From Sphingobacterium thalpophilum (GTDB taxonomy: Bacteria > Bacteroidota > Bacteroidia > Sphingobacteriales > Sphingobacteriaceae), in NCBI RefSeq assembly GCF_901482695.1, contig NZ_LR590484.1:4340001-4404000 (forward strand): 64,000 nucleotides of DNA, read 5' to 3'. Shown here in pieces: positions 62,369-64,000 of the stretch. A model generated the notes under the pieces. The model saw only the letters and a list, made by a program, of their open reading frames with translations, ran no database searches and was not told the origin of the DNA. Every line of letters begins with the position of its first letter. Position 1 is the first letter of the stretch. The translations under genes were made by a program, and so were the position numbers.

Positions 62369-64000
62369 ATCTCTTTAAGTTTATAGATTTGTTGCTGATG
62401 CCATTCAATTTGTTTTTCTTTTGAAAGCTCCTTAATCCTTTTTCTAAATACTTCGTCTAAACGATATCGTAATATTGGCTCGCCAATCATTTCGATCCTC
62501 TTTCTATATTGATCAACATTCTCGTCAATCATATTAGGAATGTCTCTTAATAATGTTTGAATTTTAGTTTTGGCAAACAGACCAATAGATCCTTTGTTTA
62601 AGAAAAATTGGTTGGTAAATAATTGGTGAATATTTGCTCCAAATGAAGATTCATCAATTAATTGTCTCGTCGATTCTCCAATTTCATTTAGTAATAAAAC
62701 GCTTTCTTTTGGTAAGTCAGATATAAGGAACGGAGAGTGCGACGTTAGAATAACTTGAATTTTAGTTGTGTCAAAAATATTGGTAACAAATGTGATAAAA
62801 TCATTTAGGAAATTCCTTTGCCACTCAGGATGGAGGTATAAATCACCCTCGTCTATACAAATCAACAGATTTTTGGATTTGTCAATAGCTTGATCAGCTA
62901 GGTAAAATAATTGAGAAAATAGATTCAAATAGGCTTTCATTCCAGAACTCAATTGAGACCAGTCATGTGATATTAATGTTTGAGTATTGAAAATTTCAGT
63001 TTTACCACTGATAATGCCCATGAAATCTTCGTTAAAGTCGACAATAATTGAGTTTACATGTTTTTCAACCTCGCCAAAATTGTAATTATTGTTTGCACTC
63101 ATGTCTCGGAGAAGTTGCTGGTAAAGCTTAAAATCCCCTTCTAATAACTCTCCAAGATTCGTATAATCATTAAATTCAATTAAAAAATTAGAAACTTTAG
63201 TGTTTAATGAAGAAATTGCTTCTGCCAAACCTTCAGTTCCAACAATTTCAATTTTCTCTAAAAGTGGTGAAACATCATTTTCGTTAACAATGATAAAGCT
63301 AAGCAGATTTATGGTAACTCCATATTTAAATCTATTATAATTCGAAGTAGAAGCATGATATATAGCTCGTCTATAGCGTTTGAGAATCCCTAATATTTTT
63401 TCGTCGTTTGGATTCTGACTTTCTAAAGATGTGTATGCAATAGGATTGAAGATAAATCTAACTTTTTTACTGTCTTGGTTATCTGGGCTTAGTTTTATCC
63501 ATGTATCATTAAATATTGAAGAACTGACAAACTTGATTTTATTGGACTGTAGCTTATTTAGTGTTTTAAATGAAAAATTATGCACTGAGCCATCTTCAAA
63601 TATATAATCTTTATTATCTGCCACATTGGTATAAAACATAGACTCCCATTCATCATCTGGGTTTATTTTTTTCAATTTGGTTCCTTGGAAACTAAGAATA
63701 GAAGTTTCTAAACTGTTTTTTTTTGTTCTTCCAAAGAAAAGGGGCTGATTATCCTTTTTAAAAACTAGAACATAATTAGAAGTTAGTTTACTTCTATTAC
63801 CCCTGCTAATAGCTGTAAGTATAAAATCGATTACATTACTTTTCCCAGAAGAGTTTTTACCAATAATAGCAGTAATATTCGAAATATTGGGATGAAAAAA
63901 GTCTTTCAAGTAGTGTTGATCTCCGCTTCCGAAGTTTAAAATACCATTTTCATTCTTAAGAGTATCTGCACTGCCTATCTCGTCAACAGTAATTTCATTT
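62365..64000 (-). CDS. SMC-like AAA ATPase, PtuA-like, 5' end outside window
   Basis: The frame runs on to the window end without a stop (visible 'NEITVDEIGSADTL' upstream of residue 1), so the TTG at 63909 is not the real start. Walker A is 'TAIIGKNSSGKSNVIDFIL', the ABC-type signature 'QLSSGMKAYLNLFSQLFYLA', Walker B 'LLICIDEGDLYLHPEWQ' and the H-loop 'ILTSHSPFLISDLP'. This is the overcoming-lysogenisation/SMC type ATPase found as sensor in Septu, retron and Gabija-like systems. It lacks a C-terminal Toprim, so not Gabija or OLD. Pairs with the HNH gene it overlaps. Confidence 0.8.
   Translation of the reverse strand, partial: NEITVDEIGSADTLKNENGILNFGSGDQHYLKDFFHPNISNITAIIGKNSSGKSNVIDFILTAISRGNRSKLTSNYVLVFKKDNQPLFFGRTKKNSLETSILSFQGTKLKKINPDDEWESMFYTNVADNKDYIFEDGSVHNFSFKTLNKLQSNKIKFVSSSIFNDTWIKLSPDNQDSKKVRFIFNPIAYTSLESQNPNDEKILGILKRYRRAIYHASTSNYNRFKYGVTINLLSFIIVNENDVSPLLEKIEIVGTEGLAEAISSLNTKVSNFLIEFNDYTNLGELLEGDFKLYQQLLRDMSANNNYNFGEVEKHVNSIIVDFNEDFMGIISGKTEIFNTQTLISHDWSQLSSGMKAYLNLFSQLFYLADQAIDKSKNLLICIDEGDLYLHPEWQRNFLNDFITFVTNIFDTTKIQVILTSHSPFLISDLPKESVLLLNEIGESTRQLIDESSFGANIHQLFTNQFFLNKGSIGLFAKTKIQTLLRDIPNMIDENVDQYRKRIEMIGEPILRYRLDEVFRKRIKELSKEKQIEWHQQQIYKLKEI

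Overview
The window reads as chromosomal DNA of a Bacteroidota bacterium, most likely Sphingobacteriaceae and Sphingobacterium-like. The basis is two SusC/SusD outer-membrane uptake pairs, an ECF sigma/FecR/STN-receptor cascade, PAS-LuxR regulators, a TlpA thioredoxin and many short secreted or lipoprotein genes. This taxonomic call is inference from gene content. I saw no rRNA, tRNA or CRISPR array.

Layout. (1) 1-0.8 kb: the 3' part of a McrC-like restriction gene cut by the window edge. (2) 1-7.7 kb: small secreted proteins and lipoproteins bracketed by two PAS-LuxR paralogues; at least three of the secreted proteins are related, and two palindromes of one design (9-bp arms, 4-bp spacer) lie upstream of gene starts. 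(3) 7.9-15 kb: a broken XRE gene, a lipoprotein, a YceI lipoprotein and a SusC/SusD pair. (4) 15-25 kb: secreted NTF2-like protein, serine hydrolase, TPR and OmpA-like envelope proteins, a LytS/LytTR-type two-component pair and a dihaem cytochrome c, with a recurring TGTCGACA motif upstream of several genes. (5) 25-28 kb: a TPR sensor kinase with a NarL-type regulator. (6) 28.6-36.8 kb: ECF sigma factor, FecR, SusC with STN domain, SusD and TlpA thioredoxin, a classical signal-transducing uptake locus.

(7) 36.9-46.7 kb is an accessory cassette region. A block of about 92 nt that looks like a structured small RNA with its own terminator occurs three times in the same orientation, linked to a second repeat of about 140 bp. 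Between copies lie small genes: a damaged Gly-Gly-leader peptide gene, a frameshifted bacteriocin-like peptide beside a small membrane protein, immunity-like proteins and an IS21-family element.

(8) 46.8-64 kb is a defence island. Rightward: an Ssp-type DNA phosphorothioation set (cysteine desulfurase SspA, DUF4007 SspB, P-loop ATPase SspC, PAPS-reductase-like SspD), continued without a break by a GIY-YIG nuclease-like protein and a DGQHR (DndB-like) protein. The usual SspE effector is absent from the visible operon, so the GIY-YIG/DGQHR pair is a candidate new effector or control module. Leftward and convergent: an AAA ATPase (cut by the window end), an overlapping HNH endonuclease (Septu-like pair), a GHKL/Hsp90-fold ATPase and a putative abortive-infection membrane protein. 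A 34-bp perfect hairpin separates the two convergent sets.

The two most novel-looking items are the Ssp + GIY-YIG + DGQHR operon with the facing ATPase-HNH-GHKL set, and the triplicated structured RNA-like repeat.
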